Made by a program: the position numbers and the translations under genes | Notes under the pieces: generated by a model | The model's database searches: none | Told to the model about the DNA's origin: nothing | What the model saw: only the letters and a program-made list of their open reading frames with translations | Source of the DNA: Lingula anatina | Taxonomy: Eukaryota; Brachiopoda; Lingulata; Lingulida; Lingulidae | DNA length: 64,000 nucleotides | NCBI RefSeq assembly: GCF_001039355.2 | Contig: NW_019775968.1 | Location: 1,590,448-1,654,447 of the forward strand | Reading direction: 5' to 3' | Shown here: in pieces, positions 1-12,998 of the stretch | Position numbering within the stretch: the stretch's first letter is position 1 | Layout: the number at the start of each line of letters is the position of its first letter

Positions 1-730
1 GGTTAACTATTTTTCTCATTTACATTAAAAAAAAGGGGGGGGGCACTTAAGTTTAGATTTATAACCATTGGGGTTATTCTCCAGGTTAGCTTGCCACATG
101 AAAAAACAGGTGTAGATGAAAGTAGACAGCCAAAAAAAGCAGTTTAAATATAATCAATAACAACATGTGCATAGCATAAATTCTGGCACCTGCTTTGCTG
201 TCAATATGCTCAACCCTATGATTTGGGTTTAAGAGATGTTTTCTTTCTGTTAATTTAGCTTTAGAATTGATAAAGGTTATGGTCTCAGTATTTAGGGTTT
301 TTCCATTGGTTATATCTTCTGAAGATAAACAGACAAGCATTTATAATTTTGAGACACAAAATGGTCTTTTGGAGTTTTTTTTTTTTTTTTTTTTTTTTTT
401 GAAAATTCAGTGAGTGAGTTGATATTTTGCTCTATTCAAATGCACTTATCTACTTTAACAAACTCCAGTGGAAGCATCCTTTATGCCATTGTCCTGTTTC
501 CCATTCCTAGACAGGCAATATTATCCCAACAGACTCTCTGATTTCTCCTGACATTTCCTCTGTTGATTCAATCACAGATATATCAGCAGACCTTTAGGGT
601 TCCCAAACCACAAAAGTGCAAAGGTCAGGCTAAATAATAGAAAAATGGGTGAGAGAAAGGTGTACAGTCATGAAGAAGCTCACTCTGGTTCATATTTTTC
701 CAAAATCAACAGCATGGTGTTGTGTTTCAG

Positions 731-3700
731 AACAAGTAAGTCTCGCCAACAGTAGCACAAAAGAAAGTCGTGGTGTGCCCAAAACTAGCAGCTTTAGTGA
801 TGATGAGCCTGTCTATGATAGCGTGGCATCAGATGAAGACTACAGCAGCATAGGAGGGGATGTGGCCAGTCTCAAGGATTCTGACATACAGAACACACAG
901 AAAAAAGAAGGTGTATTGGAGGTAAGATAATGGCAGTTTTCTTCAGGCTTCAGTACATGGCTTTCCCTGTTTTGAAATCTATGAAGCTTTGTAGAGGCCA
1001 TTTAGATATGAATGGAATGTTATGACTCATAAGGTCTCTAGGATTGATGTTGTTGGAAGTTTGACTTAAAATTAGTAATGAATTTGTTTGCAAATGCTGT
1101 TGCCTTTCCCAATTTATGCCATACTGGATTATATGTGAGTGTGTGTGAAATACAGTAACACTGAAAATGTAGCAAATTAAATACTTACAACACAATTCAA
1201 ACTCACAGCAGAAATCTGATATGCAAAATTGCCATCTGTCCTGTTCTAAATTGAAGTGTGGGAGTTTGAGCATAGTGATGCATAGCCCTAAAAGAGGGAC
1301 AAAGTCTAAACATTTCCTATAACATTTCTATATTCTAGAGAAGCATTTAAACTTGGCAAATTCTTGTAGTTGTGTCCATCTTTTGAGTGCATTAGTTAGG
1401 TTCTTACCACTCCACTACTTTTACTATAACTTTCTACTGTAAACACCTTTTTTATCTATCTCTTCCCTCCTTAGGATGCGTGCCGCAGTTCAGGCAGCCC
1501 AACTTCTATGATATCTTTCACGGAGGTGAGAAGGGAGAGATCCAAGATGTAGATTGATATTTTTCATCTGTATGAGCATTATAAAAAATTATTTGTTTTA
1601 AGAAATGAATATTTGTTTGCTGAATAGAAGTGTGAAAAACTGTTTTTATCACCATAGAAATTCAATTTTGATACATTTGGATTTTCAAAAATGACTCTTA
1701 CAAAAAATCTGTATCTTGGGTGAATTTTGTGAGAGAAGCACAGTGCATGTCATAGTTGTATGGAATGGTAGTGGGAAACCCCCAACCAGTGCAAAAGAAA
1801 TAATGCTTTACGTGTTATACTAGGAACAACACTTACTTTGTACACATGGGTGCACGCACATACACATGCATGCACACAAAATCCTGCAAATGCTTTTAAA
1901 AATAGTTTACATTATTCATCTTAACAATCACTTGAGGATGCAGAAGATTTCAGTTTGCTAATTTGTTCATGGCACAATCACTTCTCATTGACACCTCTAA
2001 CACAATTCAACACTCCATTTTTGCTGTCAGTATAATTTTTTCTAGATATTGGTTGTCAAACATGAAGATCCCCCTTTCACCTTTGGTTGACCTTGAAAAA
2101 TGAACATCGCATACTTTAAAGCAGGAATTCTAATAGTGAATTTCAGATGATATTATATATATTCTCTAGCAAAATGTGAAAATTTTTGTTGATTTTCATA
2201 ATGCTTACGGATTGCAGTCTGGACAGGAAACAGTTGTAAGATTTATGGATATTGTATTTTTTTTTTAAGATATTGTATTTGTTTGTACTACAGAATGCCA
2301 CTGATACTGGAAAAAATGTCGGATTTAGTGTGGATGTTTAGACACCTGTGTTGTTTTTATTGTCTTTGTTTTATTATGTCTGAAAGAAAGTCATTTATTC
2401 ACTCATTCATTTATGTAGTTGGTAGTAGTTTTTGTTTACTTTTCATATTTGCCTCATTTATATACATAGATAGTTATTTGTTTGCTTGGCAGGTGCTGAA
2501 AAAAAGATATATAAGGGAAAAAAAGGGAGGGAGCATTTTTACAACTAACTGCATTAGTTCTCCTTAACAAAGGCATAGAAGTGTGAAAGTAGCATTTGCT
2601 TTTAATTACATGACTGGTTATGTCTGTCTGTGCTAAAATACTTTATAGAAATTGTTTAAATAGGAAATATTGATATAGAAAATTGTTTAAATAGGAAATA
2701 TTGATATCCCTTTTCGTATGCCTATTTAATAAATGTTTGAATTATCTTTGACAGTAATTCTGGATATTGGTTCTTGCATTGATTAATTGCCTTTTGCCTA
2801 CAGAACAATACTGGTGTTACTATCTGTCACCCATTTAATTTGTATCAGTTTGTTCTTGATTAAAGCCTGTACAAGTGAGACAAAACTAAGGTTTGTCAGC
2901 AGGAAACCATGTCATAAGTACCAAGAAATATAGATTTTTGAATGTAAACACCAGACAAATCAAAGTAAATATAGAAACCAACATAAAAAATAGGACCCGC
3001 TCAGCTATGGTTAAGGTTATAGTTGCATCTGGTAGTTAAAGAATAAAGAATGAGGAAAAAACATACAATTGGTTTCAGTCATAGACCTATTTTATTTCAG
3101 GCAGACAAAGTTGATTTGGTAAGTGTATTGGGACGTCTCCTCTGGTATTACTTACAAGGCACATAAAACATATATCACCAGTAACTGAACTTCTTCAGGG
3201 CTCTTATGGCCATAGCATAGCTGGAAATACAAGACCTGTGATGTCTTAGTTATACCCTTTGTGATAATCTATTATAGGCAGGGTCCAGACAGCAAGAAAA
3301 TTAAGAATGGTAAAATTGCATGTGAATTGTAGTTTGATGTAACTTGGGCAAGTTCTTGGAAAAAGAATAGTGTAATTGATGGTCTTTGGAGTCCCAACTT
3401 TTATACTCCACAATACACAGGTTATTAAGACTATTATCCCACAAGGATGGATGGGCCTATTTATGACAGCAATTGTGTATTGATTAGTGACAAAACATGT
3501 ACAGTGGTAGTCTGGTCTGGTTGGCTGTAGGTTAGTATTGAAGAAGCATCTCAACATTAGGTGTTGTCTGTTGTTGTTTGAAATTGTAACAAGAGGTAAG
3601 GGATCTACAGTGGACTCCATACAGTCATCACTCTTGTTCAGTCTTTTGAAGTCAAGATAGTGTAGTTTTTGACCGTTTTTTGTTTGTGGCCACTGGTCTT

Positions 3701-6700
3701 GCTTTTTACTTTGTATGTCTATGATCAAAAGGTTTGTATTTGCCTATAATGTATACCCCAGCTATATGTGAACTGCTTGGTCAAATTTGTATTCCTAACT
3801 GTTGTAAGCATCGTAATGTCTGTAAGTACGTATATCTAGCCTTGCCTTCCTGCTTCCTGAGATGTAGCCTACCCCAAAGCTTCTTTGGTTCAGTAATTTT
3901 TTGTCAGATATAGATTCCCGCATGTGCAGCTTATTTGCATGAAATGCATGTAAAAATGAAGAGGTATTTACATTAATACTTTTCCCTTGAGTATGTTTTT
4001 CTTCAAGGATACTCTTTTCGATATTCTTATTTAATAATATTGTCTGGACTGGTAAAACATGTTTTCTTACTCTTGATATTAGATTTTCTTTTGTATATAG
4101 TAATTCAGTATAACTGAAACTAATATACCTTTACCTAGCAATTTCTTTGGAATGCAGATAGTTGAACATATAGTCTGTTTTACCTACTATAATTATTGTA
4201 TACAAATTACTGTAGCAACTGCCTGGACATGAGCAATCAGTGCATGGCAGGTGTGCTGGGACTGTGAATGGTTTTAATTTAATTTCTTTGGGTTTGTGGA
4301 CCTCCAGGCGGTGGTCATCATGTATTCCTTGCTTCTTGTTACAGAGCATGGCCTCCTCAGACCAGTCCGATGGCCCCATTACCTCCCAAGACTACCATGA
4401 TCTGAAGCGGGCACTAGCACAGTCTGATTCTGTGGTCCATCAACTTATGGCTAAAAATGCACAACTAGTGGAGGAGGTGAAAAGGCTTCATAGTGCAGTG
4501 AGTGTCGGGTCTTGTCTTAGTGCAGCACCAACCAAGGCTAGATATGTAGCAGAAAGGCAGAAATTAGAGCTGTAGTTCGGTGCAGATTTAGGTCCTTCCG
4601 GAAGTTGACACCAGTGCTGCTAAATTTAGGCTCAAATTTTTGGTGTCTCCTAGTTGTTGATGTTGTGTTTGTTAGTGTTCCTTTACTCGTACCCACCAAT
4701 GAGAACTGGGCACAGTGACAGAGAAATCAATACAAGTACTAACATTAACTTGGTAACAAACTAATATTAAAAAGCCTACTGTTTGTTTATTTCAGATTAT
4801 TTAATTCAACTTCTTTCATTTATTTATTTGTTTTATCAATATTATTATTAATAAATTATATTATGTTTCCTCTTAAATTGTATTGATTTTTCTCTTGCGT
4901 GTGACCAGAAATATTTCACAAAAAAAAATTGCACAAACAGCTGGCCACAAAACCCAGACACAAAACCCATGAGTCTAGACATTCATTGCATGAAGAGCCA
5001 GCCAGAGGTGTGCATATGCAGTGTGCATTGCATTGGACACATAGGAATAGGGCATAGGCCAGAAATCTTTCTCTTTACAGGTACAAAGATTAACACAAGA
5101 GAATGCAACATTACAAGGTCAGCATGCCATTGGGAGCTCGCATGCTGTGGGAAGTGCACACATACTGAGTAGTCCACATGCGAGTGCTAGTGTACCGTCG
5201 TTATCCAATGGTTACGATAATGTATCATCCTTAAAACAACAGCAACAATTACCCAGCACACAACCATCACCTACACAACCTGAGTTTGATACAGCTGTGC
5301 CCAGACGCCACATAGGGCAGTTGTCTAGACCGCAATCAATGTTTGAGCCAAGAAATCACCATAGGCTACCCTGGCAGAAAACTTATGTGAGTTGATTCTT
5401 TGTAAAAAAATAAAATAAAATAATAGAAGCCTCATAGCATGTGTGTGTTTAAGAATTCTGATAAGAAAAAAAATGATGTCAGCTTGCATTTAGCACGGAT
5501 ACATGACGCATATAATAAGCAATATGATTCATTTGTTTTATAAATGATTGTTTTTCTTTTTTTATTCTAGACTCCTTTTAGAGATGACAATGCAATAGGA
5601 ACAGGTTCACATAGGATATCAGAAGAATATTCTGTAAGCTGATTGTTCTATATCATAACTGGCAGTAGTACATAATTTTTCTACTGTTACATTATGCAGT
5701 ATTAGGTTGTTTTTTATTTGGTTGTTGTCAGTTCTTCAGTAATAAGCAAGATTTTTAAGAGTCATTGTCTGAAGTTCTATTTATTTATGTGTTATAGTTG
5801 AGAGCATACAATATATTGGCATTACTGTTTGTCTTTTAGCTGGATGAACGGGAATCTCCTCCAAGACAATTCTCTAGGGAAGGCAATGCATCAGATTCAG
5901 ATTATGATAATGCTAATAAGGAAACTGAAGATAGGTATGTAGATTTTATTTCTTTTTAAAGCTGAAGAAGATAATAATGCTTGTACACAATCAAGTTTGT
6001 CAAAATGTGGGCTTTCAGTTTTTCTAGCATGATGTTTTTTACAGTATTCCAGCTCTTCGATAAAATCTTGTGTAGGGGGTTGAATACAATAGTGACAACT
6101 GCATACACCACTCAGATGCATATTTTTGTTTTTGAATTTTTTCCTCTATGTCTAGGGATTCTGAAGTCTACACTCAGTTCAACTGAGTGATCTTGTTTTA
6201 CTGTAGAACAGAGTATTGCTCCAGGCAAAAAGAGTCCACTGTCGCCCCATCTTCAAGTTGGATCAGTGTTTTGTGGTTATATTTCAGGCAAAGAGAGTCC
6301 ACTCTCACCCCATCTCCAGATGAAGCTGAGGGGGCAGTTGGACCTTGCACACAAGATGGCTACGAGATGCAGGAAGGTCTGCCCACACAAGAACAAGTAG
6401 TGAAAAAAACTGAGATTATTACAAAGAAAATCCAAGAGTTGCTAAAGAATGCACAAGAGGGAAACCATGAAAGGTGGGCTTTGGAAACCTTTTTCACACA
6501 AGGGCAGCATAGCTCCAAGAATCTTCAGTCCAGTTTTGTCTCAAATGCATTTTATTAAAAAATTTTAGGGGTTGTTTACCTTATTTTGTTCCTTTTGGAG
6601 GGAAGATAAAATTCTAAGTATCCCCGACTTTTTATTCACAGAGTTTACTATATCTCTATTTAGATATATAAATGCATTGTGGGTTAATATATGTGTGAGG

Positions 6701-7958
6701 TAGTTGTGGTGCGAACAGGCATATAATTAACTAAAGTCCATGTGAATATAGTGGAACACATCACATGGAATATTATCTTGGCTTTTGAAGAAAACTGTTG
6801 GAACGATGTGTACAATATTGAATGAAAGTGAATGGTGAATTTTGAGTGTAAGCAGTTAGCATGTTTATTTGATATCAGACTGAAACATCCTGGAATTGTC
6901 CATTTTATGGTGTGTGCTATTTTATTAGTTATTTTGACATATTAGAATACAAATTTGTTGTTTTATTTGTTTCAGTTATAGTCCCTGTGCTGACAAGATT
7001 CTCTCAGCTGTCAGTGAAATGACTGCAATTTTTCCTCAAGTAAGTGTTGTACACATTAGACCAGGAGTTGATGAAAAAACCTTTGAAGTAATACTATGAA
7101 GAAAAGTACAGAGCTGTAGAGTTTCCAATAAACTTTGCTATTTCCTGACCGAAAAGGATTAATATTTTCACTCTGCTGTGTGCTTTTTTCCTTCTAATTT
7201 GTTAGATTTTCAAACTTGATTTATGCATTTGTATACTGTTACATTCAAAGTTGAGTGAAACGTATTCTAAATGCATTTGAAAATGCCCAATAGGTATGAC
7301 AGTTATATCTAAACATCCTGCAAAGATATTATTCTTTCCCAATTAATACTTTAAAAGGGATGAAACACCTGGAATTAAAGTACCTGATGTATATATTTAT
7401 ATGGCAATCTGAATGTCTGGCAAGCAAATTAAAACTAAATTCTTGAATTAGAAATGGTATGGTAAAACAATCCAAGTGCATAGATGGGTCAAGAAATGAA
7501 ACGAGAAGATTGCTTGTTTTTTTTTTCAAGGAAAATTAACTTTGACGTGAAAATCACAAGTTGGATGCCTTTAAAGTTTCAAAGTCCTTCATTGGATTTT
7601 ATGAAAGTAGCACCTTTTTCTTTCACACTTTATAAACTGTTTGATCTAAGCTGTGTTGTACATGTTGAAGCAATATTAACAGCACATGTCATAGTATATT
7701 GATTTTGAGTAGTTATCACATGCCAAAAATAATATTTTACAATTCATTTTCCAGAATGTCAATTCTGACTGTATTGGACAGGCTTTACAGCAGCTGGGAG
7801 GAGGAGCAGATAGACTGTGCCATGAATGTAAAAGTCTGCCAATCAAAGGGGAGGATGGACAATTAGACTATGCATCCAAAACCCCTCAAGTCATACAGTG
7901 TGCATTTGATATTGCCAAAGCAGCGAAACAACTAGTCACACTGTTTGAGAGGGCGTAA
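731..7958 (+). CDS. GIT: ARF GTPase-activating protein GIT (GIT1/GIT2 orthologue), 3' exons only
   Basis: GIT proteins are ArfGAP scaffolds that bind PIX and paxillin at focal adhesions and centrosomes. Nine coding exons are visible: 731-921, 1475-1525, 4345-4497, 5081-5386, 5571-5633, 5840-5934, 6288-6473, 6976-7039 and 7755-7958 (stop TAA). All have AG/GT borders and matching phases, giving the C-terminal 436 residues. The first exon holds an acidic YDSVASDEDYSS stretch. The exon at 4345 encodes a leucine coiled coil (DYHDLKRALAQSD, then VHQLMAKNAQL), which in this family is the dimerisation segment. From about 6385 to the stop lies the paxillin-binding four-helix (FAT-like) domain, with VKKTEIITKKIQELL and, near the end, VIQCAFDIAKAAKQLV, both close to vertebrate GIT. 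ArfGAP, ankyrin and SHD exons must lie left of the window. The family assignment is firm; GIT1 versus GIT2 cannot be told, as invertebrates usually have one gene. Confidence 0.93.
6215..6326 (+). repeat. Tandemly duplicated splice acceptor and exon start in GIT
   Basis: The first 31 bases around the acceptor of the exon at 6288 occur twice, 63 bases apart, with three mismatches. Each copy starts CAGGCAAA and runs through GAGTCCACT to CCCATCT. The upstream copy provides a second AG at 6223-6224. Using it would add 63 nt (21 codons) in frame with no stop. The downstream acceptor has the better pyrimidine tract, so I take it as the main one. Confidence 0.6.
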
Positions 7959-9130
7959 TGTATGTTATGTACTGTCTGTAATGTCATATTAGTCTCAGAG
8001 TGCAATGAATTTATCAAAAGTAGTCTCCATTTCTGTTTATCAGGAGTACAAAAATAACTTTTTTGTGATGAATGATAGCCACACCAGTATAATAGGAATG
8101 AATGTTATCTTTGGTAGTAAAAACTAAAACTATTTTACAACTTCTAATTACAATAGTTTTTTGAGATGGACTTATAAGTTGCAATGTCCTGTAACCACAT
8201 ATCTGCAGTTGTTTGGATTATTTGCAGGTACATAAATCCTGTGTTATGATTTATCCAAATTTCTGTTTTGGAATAGTTCTGAAGGTATACAAATGATAAA
8301 GTTACGGCAGATTATTTTCTTCAGTTTTGAATACTAGGTAGTGAGAAGGCTTTTCCTCCTGCTTTTTGTTAACATTCATATTTTTTGTTAATATCTATTT
8401 CTTTTTTTAAGGGGGCTCAGATTTAAGGGGGTTGCAAATTGCTTATGTTATTTATGCTTCTTTGTTTTTGAACAACGAGTATTGTTTAATGCTGTGACCA
8501 TGCTTTGTAATAAGCATAACACTTAAAAAGAATAATTTGGCAAATATAGTATTAATGAGTGCACCTTAGTATTGGTGCTCGCCTCTGAATCTGTTCCACA
8601 GTGTTTCCTGGGCTAAAGAAGATGTCCAGCATACAGTATATTACATTTGTTTTTGAGGATCTCCTTTGGCTTTGTCAGCTACATAATATTTTAGTCTGTA
8701 TTTGTATCGAGATGTAACTACACATTGTCCTGTTCCTGTGGTTAAATCTCACTGTGTGAGGTGCCATACTCATGAAGACTGCTTGACAATGTTATGATTG
8801 TGTTAGTGCATGGCCCACCATGAAGAATGGATATTGGTATTTAGAAAAACAATCAGACATTACAATGTTGAGCTATGTCGAATCTCTGGACCCGTTTTCC
8901 AGGGACCTTAATGCACTATTTATTATTATTATTATTATTATAAGTACGTATTTGTAGTCGACATTTTTGTACATATGTAAATGCTACTGCTACAACTGAC
9001 AGTAACACTCTTTGTATTGTATGTATTTAAATGTGTAAGTAGATATGTAATCCATACTATCCATTGCAATTGTATGATTGTGAACATTAAAGTAAAATAA
9101 GTTTCAAAATTATCAATCATTAACTGGTTG
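7959..9130 (+). other. GIT 3' UTR with candidate poly(A) signal
   Basis: AT-rich DNA with no coding potential follows the GIT stop. It contains an (ATT)n tract near 8920-8940 and a candidate ATTAAA at 9086-9091, followed by a T/A-rich tract. The transcript end is inferred, not observed. Confidence 0.4.
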
Positions 9131-12100
9131 TTTCCTTAGCTTATTTTAAAAGGGAGAATCTGCCTAGATTTTAATCAATTACAAAAATTAACTTTGTATA
9201 CTGGTATACATACTTAAACAACCATCGAGGCTTCAAATTTCCCCAAACCGACCATAGCGCAACACTGTACTGTAAAAAAAAAAAAAAAGATCCAAAAATT
9301 GGCTGGTCGCTGTTTCCGGGCCTATAATTGTACCAATTTCTCTCTTATATACATATATTTCAATGTTTGCCCACAACAGCGTGAGTATCTCATTTTCTTT
9401 GAAAAGCTCCTAAAAGGTTTTAATACCTTTAATTGCGAAATCAAATTAACATATGGACTTGTATTGAGTAGTTCTATAATTATATTAATATATGTTGTTT
9501 TCAATTTCTTGTCAAAATCGAGTCACTCGTCTTCACTATACCTGAAGATAACTTAACACGAAGATCATTGGCTTGAAATGCACCTTTAAAACGGATGTTG
9601 GTTTTATTCGGTACCTTTCCATAAACGGCAAAGGTGGGCCTGACTGGAATTCACGATAACTCCCGCCATTATAAGCATCAGATTGTGACCTCGATGGTAA
9701 TATATTTTCTACCAGAGATCAGTTGGGTGTTGGCGCCTTTTCTTATATTGTATGGAAAAATTTCCACCAGACCCCTGGTAATAACTGAAAGCGAGTATTA
9801 CCAAAAGGAAACTCTTCCTTGTTGCGTAAATTGTCTTTGCTTATCGGTCTAACCAGACATATGGTACGGAGGGGTTTCCTATTGTCTTCCCGTAGTCGGC
9901 TCCACAAAGCCAACCGGGTGTCAAAAAGAACTTGTTTTATATTTTACAGACTTGCGCTCGAGTTGCTCTTTAAAAATAGGTAAAAGTTGCACGTGGCATC
10001 TTTCGATCGTGAGTTATCGCGGTAGAGTTGACGGTTTAGGTCAAAACAATTAACTGTCATGATTTCTGACATCTGGAGCCTGTGGAGGTTATGCAATAGT
10101 GACCAACCCTATTTGAAAACTTTCTCTCACTGGGCACAGCAGTGTGCATATAAAAATACATCTAGCTCTCTTTGGTCCTGATAGAAGGTATTTTTTGTGC
10201 TTTTAATTTTCAACTTTTCCTACAGAGCAACTAGTATGGCAGATCGAGTTGCAATTCGTCTCAAAATAAAAGTACTGGAAATCCGTCGCAGACTGTTGAT
10301 ACGATATGCTTGCCAAATTGATTGCGAATTTGGCCTGCCGCCAGGTCGGCCTGACACGTGACAGTCTCGTGTACCTGTCCAGTGTGTAAATGCTTCTTCA
10401 GACGTGGTAGAAATTTGAACACTAGTATCGTCCAAATATTTGTCCAGTTATTTCTTCTACCCCATCACCTCTCATTTGGAAAAAATAATTCTTTTTTTCT
10501 AAAATAATTCCAGTACCGTATGATTCACAGTACCGTATGATCTTGGGCGCAAAGTCTTTTCGAAATAATAATACAAGGTTTGAATCAAAGTTCTGTAGTA
10601 GTAATATTTGGGGGAATGCATTTAATTTCTATAATCTGGAAAATGGTAACGGAATGCATGAAAAAGCTATATATAAGAGCGTTTAAATGTTTATGATATC
10701 ATTTTTTTTTTTTTTGGAACAGAGACTTTTTATTTTAAAATTATTTAATTTTTTGTTTAGATAGGAAATGTGTAAAAAATGGCTAAAAAGATCACGGAGC
10801 ATACAGAATTAAGTAGATATATAGATGAACATATAGAAGTTGATTACTTTATTGACAGCAAAAATATTGAAATTTATTCTCCTGAAAGAAAATGGGAAAG
10901 GAAGCTGTAGAATCATAGAGTTGGTAGCCGAACAGTTAATTAATGGATCAGCGATGGGTGTGCATGTGTGTCACAGTCATGTTTATTCTGAAATCTGATT
11001 GGGGGGGGGGGGGGCTTGAACGAACTGGGTCTCTCGGCTTTATATACTTTCATTTGGGTGACTTCAGATAGATTCATGACATTTCCTCTGGTGTGCCTTT
11101 ATAATAATCAGTAATGCGGATTGCCGTTGGCAGATTTTAAATCCCAGTTCTGTAAAACGTATTACACGTTTAAAAACTGGACAAATCTGAAATTCTGGTG
11201 TTAGGCTTCCGTCTCCAATGGAGGGTACCGTTATTGCAAGTTTGTTAGGAAGTTTACCTTTCCGTACGTACCATGTGCATTGATCAATATTAGGAAGGCA
11301 TATTTTGCTTCATCAACGATAATAATCCGATCACGTGTCGACCATGTACTTGGGTATATTTGTGGATACCCACTGAACCAATACACTGCAATAAGGCTAT
11401 TCTAATGCAGAGCAAACTCATTATTAGAACCTATCCCACAATTACGTTCAGCCTTGACCAAGGTGAATCTGAACAATGGCGATGAATGGAACATTCACGT
11501 GACTAGCACATGAATTGCTGTCGGGTAATTTCTAAATCTATTATGCATGGCTCTAGAACGTTGAATGCCAGGCTGGAAAGGATGACTAATGCGGGGATTT
11601 CTCGTGTTTGGTTTTTTTCCATTACCGAGGAAACCTTCAGTTGAAGCCGACGCGATGTAAACAACTAATTAACTAATAGATTCACTGTGAGGTGTAAATG
11701 TCAAACTGGTTTTAAATTTCTCATCTAGTTTTAATTCAATTTAGACATAAAAATGGCAGCATGGGCATATATTCACTTTGATATTGTTGAACCGAGCTAT
11801 ATAAAGTTATATAAAGTACATGTAGGCCTACGCAATATTTTGAGAATAATGAGGTCAAAATTTAACATTCAGACAATATATATGAGTAGGCCTTAACAAT
11901 TGGCCTGTAGGTTAATGAATTATTTTATTTTTTTCCAAATCACAATGTATAATATCATATATTCAATTTGTTCTATAAACCCTCTATGCCTGATGTATAT
12001 AATGCAATCTTGATAAAAATCATTCAATAAATACTATTGGAAAGAACTGAAAGGCGAAAGTATAGCTAATATGTGTGTACTGAGTATGTGAGTGCGTGTG

Positions 12101-12430
12101 TCAACATCATGTACTCGCACGTAAACACACGTGACTCACAAAACAATACCTTTTGTTAATCAGTTGGTTCGTTGCGTAATTATGTAACCCCGTTCTCTCG
12201 GTTATGTGCATGTAGTCTGTTCTGGGTAGTAATATCAGCTGAATTCCCTTTAATGAAAATAAACAGATGCACGTTGTTTCGGGTTGCTTCTGTATTACAC
12301 AAACATACAGCGCAGTCAGCCACCAGCTCGATTTATTATGATGACGTAGTAAAGGTCATTTGGGGTGAGGAGGAATTCTATCCATTCAGTAATTTTCCGT
12401 TTCTGGAAAATTCCCGTGAATGATTATCGG
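9131..12430. other. Intergenic region between GIT and the GT4 gene
   Basis: No recognisable gene. It holds A and G homopolymer runs (near 9275 and 10999) and several CpG-containing stretches. One short ATG ORF lies at 10236-10361 (41 codons, Arg-rich), 10 bases after an acceptor-like TACAG, with TATAAAAA at 10149. It matches nothing I recognise and I do not call it a gene. Confidence 0.4.
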
Positions 12431-12443
12431 ACTGTCCGAGCTG

Positions 12444-12451
12444 TATATATA
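12444..12451 (+). promoter_or_regulatory. TATA box of the GT4 gene
   Basis: TATATATA stands about 555 bases upstream of the start codon. A transcript starting near 12475 would carry a 5' UTR exon ending at a donor at 12556 (AAG|GTAAAG) or 12599 (GAG|GTGAGG). That exon would splice to the acceptor at 12993-12994 just before the ATG. Confidence 0.5.
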
Positions 12452-12998
12452 CAGGCACGTACATGGCTCCCACATTCAAAGCGTCCATAATCACAAGAGG
12501 TGATCAGAAGAAAATTTAAAGAGAAAAAGGAAAACAAATTAGTTGTTACTTGAAGGTAAAGGAGGCGAAAACTACCGAAACCGTAACTTTAATAGGAGGT
12601 GAGGATCCGATTTGTTCTTATGTAGACTAAAGTCTTTAAACAATTTAAAAGTTAAAGGCATTTTTGTGAATTATGAGTGATTGTTATTTTAAAACAAATT
12701 TTTGTAGAGACACTGAAGGTTATAAACGTTAATAATAATATTATAATAATGATAATAATAATAATGTGATCACAGCTGATCAATAGATCAGAGATGAATT
12801 TCCACAACGTTTTCACGTAATTGCGTGCGGATGTCGTGTTTCTAGAAAAATCTGGAAAGACTGACCTGCTGGCTGCTGCATGATAAATATACTTTTATAC
12901 CACCGAAAGATCGTTGGTTTGGTATGAAAACACTTTCTTGTTTACGCTTTTTTCGACAACAAGTGGATATATTTATGTTTTTTAATTTTTACAGCAAT

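Noticed and set aside
3246-3728. 160-codon minus-strand ORF in a GIT intron
   Set aside because: No recognisable motif, odd composition, no splice or promoter context; probably a chance ORF.
12924-12998. In-frame N-terminal extension of the GT4 protein from an upstream ATG
   Set aside because: A strong 3' splice site (T-rich tract then ACAG) ends just before the ATG at 12999, so this stretch is better read as intron.
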